A stretch of DNA of 64,000 bases from RPRB01 sp035501615 (GTDB lineage Bacteria > Myxococcota > Myxococcia > Myxococcales > Myxococcaceae): positions 1 through 64,000 of the forward strand of contig DATJVY010000053.1 of NCBI GenBank assembly GCA_035501615.1, in the 5' to 3' direction. The notes under the pieces are model-generated. The model searched no databases. It was not told the origin of the DNA and was given only the letters and a program-made list of their open reading frames with translations. The position numbers were made by a program, and so were the translations under genes. Below, piece after piece: positions 53,910-62,062 of the stretch. Numbering within the stretch: the first letter of the stretch is position 1; every line of letters begins with the position of its first letter.

Positions 53910-53928
53910 CCGGCAGGCCCCGCGCCGG
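53910..53928 (+). terminator. short hairpin after asnS
   Basis: CCGGC (53910-53914) pairs with GCCGG (53924-53928) directly after the asnS stop, with a 9-nt loop and no U-run. It is a weak terminator candidate only. Confidence 0.25.
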
Positions 53929-54000
53929 TCTCGACCGACAGATGGGGTGGACGGTCCTCCGCCGTCGCGGGATGCTGGGTCGGCGTCCGCGGGGGGTGTC

Positions 54001-55485
54001 ATGGTTCGATCGAGTCGCATTCGCCTCGTCTCGCTCGCCGTCCTCGGAGCGCTGGCCGCGGGGTGCAGCCGTCAGAGGCCTCCGGCCCCGGAGCCGCCCG
54101 CAGCCGCGGCGCCACGAACCGGCCTCACCCTCGCAGCGAGGGACCTCACCACGGGCCCCGGGAACCGGTCCGAGGTGACCTTCCGGCCCGAGACGGTGGT
54201 CGTCCCGCGCGCGGCGGTGCTGAAGGCGATCCAGAGCGTCAGCACCGACGGCACGGTCGCCGTGTTCGACGGTGCCGAGCCGGCTCTCCAGGCGCTCGCG
54301 CCGGGGAAGGTGGTGCTCCTCGAGCGCGTCGCCCTGCGGCGGGTCAAGGCGGTAGCCCGGGACGGCGGCCGGCTCGCGGTGGCCTTCGAGCCAGCGACGC
54401 TCCCCGAGGCCATCCAGAACGGCACGCTCCAGTGGAACGTGCCGGTCCGGTTCTCGACCCTGGCCCGCCGGGACACGCCGGTGGTTCCGCGGTGGGATGC
54501 CCCGCTGCGACGGCTGACGGGCTGGGTGCTTCCCTCGGCCCTCGCCGCACCGAGGTCCTACGCCCTCTCGGGCGAGAAGCTCGGCTGGACGTACGACCTG
54601 ACGGCGACCGGGGGCGCGCAGCGGGTGGACCTCGCCCTGGACATGAAGAAGAGCATCGCCAACATCGAGGTCGGTCTGCAGGCCCAGGGATACGTGCCCG
54701 ACTTCGACAGCCTGGCCTCGATCGAGATCGCCGACGGGGTCACGAGGAGCGCCCGGAGCGAGACGAAGAATCTCTCCGGCGAGGTGCGCTTCTCCATCTC
54801 CGCCGCCACCAAGGGGGATCCGGGCGGGTTCGGGAAGAAGCAGGTCCGGCTGCCGGCCATCCTCAAGGCTCCGTTCTTCCTCGGCGCGCTGCCGATGACC
54901 CTGGAGATCTCGACTGCGATCACCTTCACCCCCGGCCTGGGCGCGAACCACCAGCTGGCGACGGCGAACTTCAAGGTCCAGTACACCGACCTCGGAGGCT
55001 TCAGCTTCCAGGGCGGTCAGAAATCGGCCACAAAGGAGGGCGGCGGCGACGGAGACGGCGAGATCGTCGACTTCAAGGGCGTCACCCTCGCCGGCATCGG
55101 GGTGGTCGCCGGCGTCTCGATGCCCCGGCTGGAGGCGAGGATCGGCACCACGAGCCTGGCGGACATGGTCGAGAAGGCCCTCCCCACCGGTCTGGCCGAC
55201 GCGCTCCAGCACTCGCTGTTCGGCGGCGCCGCGGCGAGGGCGATGGGCGACGTCGAGGAGTCGATCAAGACCGAGGGTGCGCTGCACGTGCAGGTGGTGC
55301 TGGTCGGCTCGATTCTCGCCTCGGGGCCCACGTCGCTGATTCCCTGCACGAAGACGACTTTCAACTTCCGGGCCGACGCCGGCGCGGACGCGAGCGTGCT
55401 GGGGAAGGAGCTGCCGGAGATCGCGGTCGACCTCTTCAAGAAGGAGATCGTCAAGACCGCGCCGCCCAACATCCGCTGCGGGTGA
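54001..55485 (+). CDS. lipoprotein of unknown function
   Basis: 494 aa. A lipoprotein signal with lipobox LAAGC (Cys at about 21) is followed by a Pro/Ala-rich linker. The body is rich in beta-strand patterns, with a Gly/Asp/Lys-rich insertion near residue 345 and Cys residues only near the C-terminus (LIPCTKTTF and the penultimate Cys). I recognise no domain. The ATG at 54001 follows GGGGGG by 5 nt; a longer start at 53947 would bury the lipobox. It is convergent with the duplicated-domain gene, 8 nt apart. Confidence 0.72.
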   Translation: MVRSSRIRLVSLAVLGALAAGCSRQRPPAPEPPAAAAPRTGLTLAARDLTTGPGNRSEVTFRPETVVVPRAAVLKAIQSVSTDGTVAVFDGAEPALQALAPGKVVLLERVALRRVKAVARDGGRLAVAFEPATLPEAIQNGTLQWNVPVRFSTLARRDTPVVPRWDAPLRRLTGWVLPSALAAPRSYALSGEKLGWTYDLTATGGAQRVDLALDMKKSIANIEVGLQAQGYVPDFDSLASIEIADGVTRSARSETKNLSGEVRFSISAATKGDPGGFGKKQVRLPAILKAPFFLGALPMTLEISTAITFTPGLGANHQLATANFKVQYTDLGGFSFQGGQKSATKEGGGDGDGEIVDFKGVTLAGIGVVAGVSMPRLEARIGTTSLADMVEKALPTGLADALQHSLFGGAAARAMGDVEESIKTEGALHVQVVLVGSILASGPTSLIPCTKTTFNFRADAGADASVLGKELPEIAVDLFKKEIVKTAPPNIRCG

Positions 55486-55493
55486 GGGCAGCC

Positions 55494-56720
55494 TCAGATT
55501 CCGGACATTGCCTTCGCAACCATGGCGCGCGCCTTGTCGACGTCGAGGCCGCGGCCGTCCACGCCAACGAGGACGTCCTTCTTCACGGCCGTGACGCCGG
55601 TGCCCCCCACGATGTAGCCCTCCTCCCACGGGCCCTCGATCCGTTCGGCCCGCATGGTGGCCCCGGGGTCGCGCATGCTGGTCGACAGCCCGCCCCCCAG
55701 CATCCGATCCATGCCCTGGAGCATCGACTGGTAGCCGGGGTCGCCCTTCACCTTCCGGAGGTCCTCCTGCACCTTGTCGGTGGTCACGGTCTTCGTTTCC
55801 ACCGTCACCTTCCCTCCACTCGGGCCCTCCTCGGCTGTGCCGTGCGCGTACTGGGTGGGCGTCTGCGCGACCACTTCCTTGAAGCGCGCGAGCATCCCCT
55901 TCATCTGGGCGAAGCCCCCGGACCACTTGACCGACAGCCCGAGCTCACCACCGTCGAGCGGACCTTTCTTCACCAGGGGATAGATGCATCCGCCGCGGGT
56001 GGCGTGGGGCGCGCCCGCGAGGCTCGGCCCCAGGATGGCCCGCGCCTCCTCCGTGGTGACCAGGCTGCACGGATCGCGGGGCGAAACCAGCGGCCCCGGC
56101 GCCCGGCGCGCCGCCGCCGCGCCGTCGTAGGCGAGCGGCCTGGGAAGCCGCTGGAAGGCGATGTCGGCGAGCTTCCCGGCCGTGCTGGGCTTCCCGTCGG
56201 CTCCGGCGACGTCGACCTCGATCAGCACGTCCCCCTTGAGTGCGGTGATCTTCGCCGGTGGGTTCCATCGCTGATCGTCCCAGTCGCCGTCGACCAGGTC
56301 GGCGTCGTGGCTCTGGTCGCGCATCGCCTGCGCGGTCAGCCCGCCCATCGCCCCCATCATCTTCAGGGTGGCCTTTCCGCCCCGGTACTCGGGATGGACG
56401 AAGAAGCTGTGTCCGTTCGCGGCGCGGTAGAAGCAGTCCGGGCCTCCCGGGTCGGCGCTCCCGTCGTCACGGGCGCGATACGGGTCACCAGCCAGCGCCC
56501 CGAGCACCTTCTCCGCCTCGGCACGGCCAACCAGGATGCATGGGTCCTGGAGATTGCGGTACGGATTCCTCTGGTCGGTCTCGTCCTGCTTCCGGATCGC
56601 GTCCATCGAGCTCTGGAAGGCGTTCGGGCTGGACTGGGGGCCCGGGGCCTGTCCGTGTGCGGCCGGGAGGACGGAGCAGGAGACGAGCACCACGCACGCC
56701 AGGCGAATCCCGCGCTTCAT
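55494..56720 (-). CDS. secreted protein with duplicated DUF3558-like module
   Basis: 408 aa. A signal peptide ends at AAHGQ. Two related modules follow: DPCILVGRAEAEKVLGALAG with a later DCFY (about 59-100), and DPCSLVTTEEARAILGPSLA with a later GCIYPL (about 215-255). Each has a Cys pair likely to form a disulfide and a K/GGxxxLK-type strand. The pattern resembles actinobacterial DUF3558 lipoproteins, though here there is no lipobox. GGAGGTG lies 4 nt before the ATG. The function is unknown; it follows the OmpA gene by 21 nt. Confidence 0.72.
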   Translation of the reverse strand: MKRGIRLACVVLVSCSVLPAAHGQAPGPQSSPNAFQSSMDAIRKQDETDQRNPYRNLQDPCILVGRAEAEKVLGALAGDPYRARDDGSADPGGPDCFYRAANGHSFFVHPEYRGGKATLKMMGAMGGLTAQAMRDQSHDADLVDGDWDDQRWNPPAKITALKGDVLIEVDVAGADGKPSTAGKLADIAFQRLPRPLAYDGAAAARRAPGPLVSPRDPCSLVTTEEARAILGPSLAGAPHATRGGCIYPLVKKGPLDGGELGLSVKWSGGFAQMKGMLARFKEVVAQTPTQYAHGTAEEGPSGGKVTVETKTVTTDKVQEDLRKVKGDPGYQSMLQGMDRMLGGGLSTSMRDPGATMRAERIEGPWEEGYIVGGTGVTAVKKDVLVGVDGRGLDVDKARAMVAKAMSGI

Positions 56721-56741
56721 GAGGCACCTCCTGCCGCAGGT

Positions 56742-57818
56742 TCAGCCCTGGCGGCGACAGCTCCGGATCAGCTGGACCCGACGGTTTCGCGCTCGCCCCT
56801 CGATGGTGTCGTTGGTGTCTACAGGCCGGGTCAGCCCGAAGCCGCGAGTATCCAGCGCCGTCGCAGGGATGCCCCTGGACTGGACCAGCGCGTCCTTGAC
56901 CGCCCGTGCCCGTCTCTCGGAGAGGTCCTGGTTGCTCTTCTCGCCGCCGATGTTGTCGGTGTGGCCCTGGACCGTGAGCTTCCAGTCGGGATGCTTCCGG
57001 AGGACGGCGGCCACGTCGTCCAGCGTGGCGCGGGCGGCCGAGGTCAGCTCGGCGCTGCCGGTCGCAAAGGTGATCCCGTAGACCGTGGCCTCGCAGTTCC
57101 CCTGCAGCGCGGCCTCGAGGGCGCCCATCGCCGCGTCGTCGGGAACGAGCACCATCGCCAGCTGGAAGCGGTAGGTCCGCTTCGAGGCCACGTCGGTCCC
57201 CATCACTCCGAGGAGCCAGGGGTGATCGGGGTGGTCGAGGAACCACCAGTCGAACTCCCAGTCGATGCCCTCGAAAGCTCGCGTCATTCGGCCACGCGCG
57301 TGAACCGCGGGGATCTCCCGGCTGTCCCCATTCACCAGGACCCTCAGCCGCTCGACGGGCCCCACGCTGCCGACCGGCCCGCCGATCGGGCGGGGTGGTG
57401 AGCAGCCGTCAATGTAGAACGAGGCGATCTCGACGTCGTCCTGCTCCTTGAGCAGGCGCAACAGGCGCTGCGAGGCCATGAAGCGAGAGCTGCCCCGGGT
57501 GGCCTCCGCCTCCACGGCCTGCCCGGCGCATCCCCAGCCGAAGGCGAGGGTCTTCGATCGCGCCATCTCGGCGGGGGTCATCACCTGGCGGTAGCGCTCC
57601 ACCTTGCCGCCCTCGGAATGGACGTCCTGGCCGAAGGTGATTCCGTCCGGGGTGACCGACTCGATCTCCACGTAGACCTGGCGGTCCTGGGGCGAATCGA
57701 AGTTGTGGTGAACGTAGTCGAGCACCACCCGGGGCCGGAGAGGGATCGGGTCGTCCGCTGCGCGCGCGCAGAGCGCGACGATGCACGCCGCAACGGCAAC
57801 GGCGCGAGCGACAGCCAT
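56742..57818 (-). CDS. OmpA-family peptidoglycan-binding protein
   Basis: 358 aa. A signal peptide (1-20) precedes a domain of unknown type (about 25-230) with several Cys, including GWGCAGQAVEAEATRGSSRF and FYIDGCSPPRP. The C-terminal OmpA domain (about 240-352) has ITFATGSAELTSAARATLDD, TVQGHTDNIGGEKSNQDLSE, RRARAVKDAL and RNRRVQLI, the diaminopimelate-binding residues included. It likely anchors to peptidoglycan. GAAGGAG lies 10 nt before the ATG. Confidence 0.87.
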   Translation of the reverse strand: MAVARAVAVAACIVALCARAADDPIPLRPRVVLDYVHHNFDSPQDRQVYVEIESVTPDGITFGQDVHSEGGKVERYRQVMTPAEMARSKTLAFGWGCAGQAVEAEATRGSSRFMASQRLLRLLKEQDDVEIASFYIDGCSPPRPIGGPVGSVGPVERLRVLVNGDSREIPAVHARGRMTRAFEGIDWEFDWWFLDHPDHPWLLGVMGTDVASKRTYRFQLAMVLVPDDAAMGALEAALQGNCEATVYGITFATGSAELTSAARATLDDVAAVLRKHPDWKLTVQGHTDNIGGEKSNQDLSERRARAVKDALVQSRGIPATALDTRGFGLTRPVDTNDTIEGRARNRRVQLIRSCRRQG

Positions 57819-57890
57819 GGTGCCCGGGCTCCTTCCTCGGAGGCGTGGAGCGGCCCCCCGGCGCCCCCCAAGCCTATCCCGATTCCGGGT

Positions 57891-59147
57891 CTAGAAGCCG
57901 ATCGCCGGGCCGGTGGTGGTGCCCCCCACCCTGCCCTCGAAGACGACGAAGACGCTCCGGCCGTAGAAGAAGGGAAGACCCCAGTCGAAGGTCCGGGTCG
58001 AGAGCTGGAGGCCGCCGAGCGGTCCGGCCAGGGAGGGAAACACCGCCGCGTCGGGCGCGGTGGTGAAGAGCTGGTCCGCGTTGCCCACCGTGAAGGCGAT
58101 CGTCGCGGGGCGCACCTCCGCCCCGGCGAGGGTGCCGCTGGTGTCGATCGCCGAGGGGGGACAGTAGAAGCCGGTCCCCACGTCCGAGGAGGCGCACTGG
58201 GCGATGGAGCCGTCGGCGAAGTAGTACGCGCTCGATCCGGAGTCGACGAGGCTCTGGTCGAAGGTGTTGCCGCCGTAGGTCGTGGTGAGGCTCCCGTCGG
58301 CGGCCAGGACGTGGAAGCTGGCCGAGCCGGGCGGATTGTCGGTCTGCGTGCCGATGCCGAAGAGGAGCGTCCCCGAGAGCGTCGCGGCCGGGGCCGTTCC
58401 GGTCGAGGGGAACCGGACCTCGAGCCCGTTGTTGTCGCTGGGGAGCAGGGCGATCAGGTTCGCCGGCTGGCTCGTGGCGGCGAGCGTGATGGCCGTGCAG
58501 CCCTGATCCCCGCCCCCACCGGAGCAGGCCCAGAACGGAGCGCCGCTGGTGGGGATCTGCCCCGCGCAGTAGCTCCCGCAATCCTGGAGGTAGTAGCCGA
58601 CCCCGAGCACGCCGTTGGCGCCGAAGTCGGCGACGGTGTCCTCCTCGGGTCCGTTCCCGGCCGAGCATCCGCTGGGCGCGGCGCCGGAGGCCGGATCGCC
58701 GATGACGTGGGCCACGAGGCTGGAAATGGTCCGCCCGCCCAGGTTGACGTCGACGGTGTCCAGCGAGCCCCAGGTCCAGCCGTCGGCGAACACCCCGCAC
58801 TCGGACACCGGCCGCCCGCTCGGTGGGTCGACCACCGGCCGGGGCACGACGGAGGGCGAGAGCACCTCGTGCAGGATGCGCAGCCCCGTGGAGCCGGTAT
58901 CGACGACCACGTGGTCGATGGACTGGCAGGCGATGGTGCTCCCCGGCGAGCAGACGGTGATCGTGGCATAGGCCACGTTGGCCGAGACGGGGCCAGTGCT
59001 CAGCAGCGCCGGTGGTCCCAGGTCGATGGTCATCGACAGCGTGTTCGGCGGTGGGCCCTGGCTCTGCCCGCTGCTCGAGTCGCCGCAGGACGAGGAGACC
59101 ACCGCGAGCAGGACCCAGCCGATGCGGAACGGGAGCCCCCGGGTCAT
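57891..59147 (-). CDS. DUF3443-like pepsin-fold protein, predicted lipoprotein
   Basis: 418 aa. A signal sequence ends VVSSSC, a possible lipid attachment Cys at 21. The body has a bilobed aspartic-protease pattern: VVVDTGSTGLRI (D83), a flap-like WTWGSLDTVDVNLGGRTI, GANGVLGVGYY, then a second LVDSGSSAYYF (D302). It is Cys-rich (paired Cys at 66/74, 190/194, 208/217). It matches what I know as DUF3443. Proteolytic activity is inferred, not known. It has GGAGAGG before the ATG and starts 9 nt after the DUF2844 stop. Confidence 0.78.
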   Translation of the reverse strand: MTRGLPFRIGWVLLAVVSSSCGDSSSGQSQGPPPNTLSMTIDLGPPALLSTGPVSANVAYATITVCSPGSTIACQSIDHVVVDTGSTGLRILHEVLSPSVVPRPVVDPPSGRPVSECGVFADGWTWGSLDTVDVNLGGRTISSLVAHVIGDPASGAAPSGCSAGNGPEEDTVADFGANGVLGVGYYLQDCGSYCAGQIPTSGAPFWACSGGGGDQGCTAITLAATSQPANLIALLPSDNNGLEVRFPSTGTAPAATLSGTLLFGIGTQTDNPPGSASFHVLAADGSLTTTYGGNTFDQSLVDSGSSAYYFADGSIAQCASSDVGTGFYCPPSAIDTSGTLAGAEVRPATIAFTVGNADQLFTTAPDAAVFPSLAGPLGGLQLSTRTFDWGLPFFYGRSVFVVFEGRVGGTTTGPAIGF

Positions 59148-59156
59148 GGCCTCTCC

Positions 59157-59597
59157 TCAGCGGAGCTCTTCGGGCTTCACGCCCGCGGGAAGGAGCGCCG
59201 GGAGGTGGGCGCTCCCGGCGAAGCCGCGGGGGAGCTGGACGACGTCCAGCACCAGCTGGGGGGTGGAGACCGAGAGCAGGTGGTGCCCTCCCCGGTGGGC
59301 GCGCGCGGCGGCCAGGTACGCAGCGTAGTGCGCGGCGAGCAGCTGCTGGAGATCGGGCTGGAACCTTCCCGACCAGGTGACGGCGAAGACCCGGCCTCCG
59401 GGACCGACGAACTGGCGGATGCGGCCTCCATCCGCGGTCGTCATCTCGTGCACCTCGTAGGCCTGGGTGGCGCTCACGGTCAGCGCGGTTCCGTGAAGCG
59501 CTCGGTGGTCGACAGCCACCGAGGCGCGGGACTCGCCCAGCGACGCTCGGGCGGGCGTCCAGAGCGCGAGCCCGGCGAGCACGAGGCGAACCGTCAC
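59157..59597 (-). CDS. secreted DUF2844-like protein
   Basis: About 146 aa. A signal peptide (MTVRLVLAGLALWTPARA) is followed by SLGESRASVAVDHRAL, the typical DUF2844 opening. YEVHEMTTADGGRIRQFVGP and GRVFAVTWSGRFQPDLQQLL fit the family's core. It is a small periplasmic protein of unknown role that, as I recall, is often encoded beside DUF3443, as here. The start is uncertain: GTG at 59597 gives the best signal peptide, GTG at 59636 is possible; neither has a clear Shine-Dalgarno. Confidence 0.75.
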   Translation of the reverse strand: MTVRLVLAGLALWTPARASLGESRASVAVDHRALHGTALTVSATQAYEVHEMTTADGGRIRQFVGPGGRVFAVTWSGRFQPDLQQLLAAHYAAYLAAARAHRGGHHLLSVSTPQLVLDVVQLPRGFAGSAHLPALLPAGVKPEELR

Positions 59598-59734
59598 CCG
59601 CTCGACAACCCACCGCTTGCCCGTTCGACCCGTCACGCCACCACTCGGTTCACCCGGGCGCCCGCCCGGCCGTCCGTCGAAACAACCGGAGCGCCCGGAG
59701 GTTAAGCGCGGGCGCCCCGCGCGCGGACCCAGCG

Positions 59735-60712
59735 CTACGGAGAGGTGTAGTGCCCGGTCACCGGCACTCGCTCGTCGCGGGGATGGCCGGAGCACTCGCT
59801 GGCGGTGCCCTTCAGCTGTCCGGCGCTGGCCTGCACCTCGAGCGCGCCGCAGCCGAACGCGAGCGAGCCCTTCTTCTCGTTCTCCTGCAGGAGCGCCTGC
59901 CGGCTCTTGTTGATGCTGTCGATCTCCGGCTGGAGCGCCTGCATGCAGGAGGACATCTGGCTCTGCGGCCCCTTGGTGCAGGCGTTCATCTTCGCCATCA
60001 CCGCGTTGAACCGGGCGTCCAGATCCTTCCACTGCTTGGACTGCATGACGTCCATCATCCCCTGGGTCTGGGCCGTGGCCTCCGCCTGGCTCGCCTGACG
60101 GGACAGCGAGAGCGAGTGCTCGCCGCGCCGCACCTGGTAGCTGTACGTCCCGAGGACCCTGCCGCCTCGCCGCCACTCGCCGCTGGCGGTGGTCTCGTGC
60201 TTGCCGCAGGGGAACTTGACCTTCATCACCATCGTGTCGCCGGCGACCTCGAAGGTGAACGTGTGCTCGCAGCCGATCTCCAGGCCGGGTACCGTCACCT
60301 GGATCCCGGACACGGCCGCGATCGCGCCGACGGTGAGCATCTCCGGCGGAGCGTCGGGCTTCGCCTTGATCGTGGCCTCCCAGCCGCTGGCGGTCTGCTT
60401 CTCCTCCACCACCTCGACGTCGTTGCTCTGCACGAGCACCAGGCTGCCCTGCGGCAGCTTGCCCTTGAGCGCGAACCTGCCCGTCTTCCCGGGGCAGAGG
60501 GCGACGCACCTGGCCCCGGCGGCGCCGCCATCCGAGCCCGTTCCGGAGAAGAGCACCTCGGGCGTCGGGTACCTCGCGCGGACGGCGTTCGAGTCCAGCC
60601 CGAGCTGTTTCCGCTCGGCGGAGGTCTTGGCGTAGAAGTCGGACTGCCGCTTCTGCCAGTCGCCGCCCACTGCCGGAGCTGCCAGCACCAACAGCACCAC
60701 GAGCCGATTCAT
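59735..60712 (-). CDS. secreted Cys-rich protein of unknown function
   Basis: 325 aa. A short signal peptide (MNRLVVLLVLAAPAVGG) precedes a beta-rich region (about 50-200) with RCVALCPGKTGRFALKGKLP and GCEHTFTFEVAGDT. A helical region with paired Cys (NACTKGPQSQMSSC) runs about 225-285, and the C-terminal part again has Cys (FGCGALEVQ, SECSGHP). No family recognised. GGGGAGGGG lies 4 nt before the ATG, which overlaps the O-antigen-ligase stop (ATGA). The next gene, DUF2844, starts 137 nt later. Confidence 0.72.
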   Translation of the reverse strand: MNRLVVLLVLAAPAVGGDWQKRQSDFYAKTSAERKQLGLDSNAVRARYPTPEVLFSGTGSDGGAAGARCVALCPGKTGRFALKGKLPQGSLVLVQSNDVEVVEEKQTASGWEATIKAKPDAPPEMLTVGAIAAVSGIQVTVPGLEIGCEHTFTFEVAGDTMVMKVKFPCGKHETTASGEWRRGGRVLGTYSYQVRRGEHSLSLSRQASQAEATAQTQGMMDVMQSKQWKDLDARFNAVMAKMNACTKGPQSQMSSCMQALQPEIDSINKSRQALLQENEKKGSLAFGCGALEVQASAGQLKGTASECSGHPRDERVPVTGHYTSP

Positions 60713-61887
60713 GAAGCCCCTCCCCGGGGCGGCGAGTCTGGCGGAGAAGGACCGGGAGCGTCCACGGAAACGACACCGCGTTGCGCAGCGGCGCCGCAGA
60801 GAACCGCCAGGAGAACCAGGTCCGCCGGACGGGAGAGCGGGAAGTCCACCGTGGCCCGGACGGCCAGCGAGGCGAGGGCGGCGGCGACGCCGGTGCCCTC
60901 GGGGGTTCCGCGACGGAGCGCGGCGAGGAACGCGCTCAGGAAGAGGGCCACGAGGGCGAGAAGGCCAGCGATGCCCGACTCGAGCAGCCGCTCCAGCCAG
61001 TCGTCGTGGACGTGGTCCTGGAGCGCGGCGAAGCGTCTCTCGGGGTGCGAAGCCACGCAGGCGGGGTCGGTGCCGCATCGCGCGCGCCACCGCTCGAGCT
61101 CCCACTCGGGCCAGCGGAGGACCACCACCCCGGGGCCCTGCCCCAGCCAGGGCGCCTCGCGGACGTGCGGTGCCGCGGTCGCGACCAGGTACCACCGGCC
61201 GCGAAGCACGGAGCCGGGCGAGCGGCCCACCAGCGGCACCGCGGTGACGGCGATCCCGGCGGCGAGGACGAGCGCGAAGGTCCGCAGGCCCCTCGTCCCC
61301 CGCAGCCCTCCGGCGAGGGCGACCACGATGGCGGCAGTAGCCAGCGAGAGCGCCGAGGCGAAGGAGCGGAGGAGCGCGAGGCCGAGGAGCTGCAGCGCGA
61401 CGGACGCCCCGGCGAGGCGCGGCCTGGACGAGCGGAGCGCGGCAACCACGCCGAGCGGCACGGTGAGGGAGAGGACCGAGGCGACGAAGTCCGGATTCCC
61501 GAGCGTGCCGTAGAGCCCCAGCCGGGCACCGCCGGCATGCGGCGCGAAGGTGGCGAACGGATCCAGCCCGAGTGCCTGGAAGAGCACGACCAGGGACTCG
61601 AGGCCGCCCGCCCAGAGCACCGCGGGCCATGGCACCGGAGGCGTGGAGAGCGCGAGCCCGGCGATCAGCACCGGACCGGCGAGGGTCCACCACGGACGCG
61701 GGCCGTCGCTGAGCACGAGCGACACTCCGCAGGCCGCGAGGTTCGCCAGCGCGGCGAGCGCGACCGGAGCCGGCCCATTCGCCTCGCGGGGAAGCAGGGC
61801 GACGCCGGCCAGGGCCGCCACCGCGACCACCACCCACTTCGGCGTCATGAAGGGGCTCGCTGCCCAGGGCCACACGACCAGCACCAC
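60709..61887 (-). CDS. O-antigen ligase/polymerase-like membrane protein
   Basis: 392 aa with about ten hydrophobic helices. The segment GLYGTLGNPDFVASVLSLTV and the periplasmic loop with LGQGPGVVVLRWPEWELERW and DHVHDDWLERLLESGIAGLL fit the Wzy/WaaL superfamily (H-N/D-x-x-L-E motif in the large loop). It would act on undecaprenyl-linked glycan in the periplasm, or belong to a related ligase branch. The start is uncertain: GTG at 61887 is the first candidate, but the frame stays open upstream and a hydrophobic run begins before it. ATG at 61848 is another option. Confidence 0.78.
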   Translation of the reverse strand: MVLVVWPWAASPFMTPKWVVVAVAALAGVALLPREANGPAPVALAALANLAACGVSLVLSDGPRPWWTLAGPVLIAGLALSTPPVPWPAVLWAGGLESLVVLFQALGLDPFATFAPHAGGARLGLYGTLGNPDFVASVLSLTVPLGVVAALRSSRPRLAGASVALQLLGLALLRSFASALSLATAAIVVALAGGLRGTRGLRTFALVLAAGIAVTAVPLVGRSPGSVLRGRWYLVATAAPHVREAPWLGQGPGVVVLRWPEWELERWRARCGTDPACVASHPERRFAALQDHVHDDWLERLLESGIAGLLALVALFLSAFLAALRRGTPEGTGVAAALASLAVRATVDFPLSRPADLVLLAVLCGAAAQRGVVSVDAPGPSPPDSPPRGGAS

Positions 61888-62062
61888 CGCGACGACGGTG
61901 ACGCCTGCGAGCGCTCCGCTGCCCCTCCGGCTCAGGACGCGGCGGAGTCTGCCACGCCGCCGGTGCCGGCCCGGCGGTTTCTCCCGCGCCTCAGCTCGCC
62001 GCTTGCGCTTCGCACCCTCCGGGTGGCTGATCTCGGTCGGACCCTCGCGCGGGAGGTGCCCG

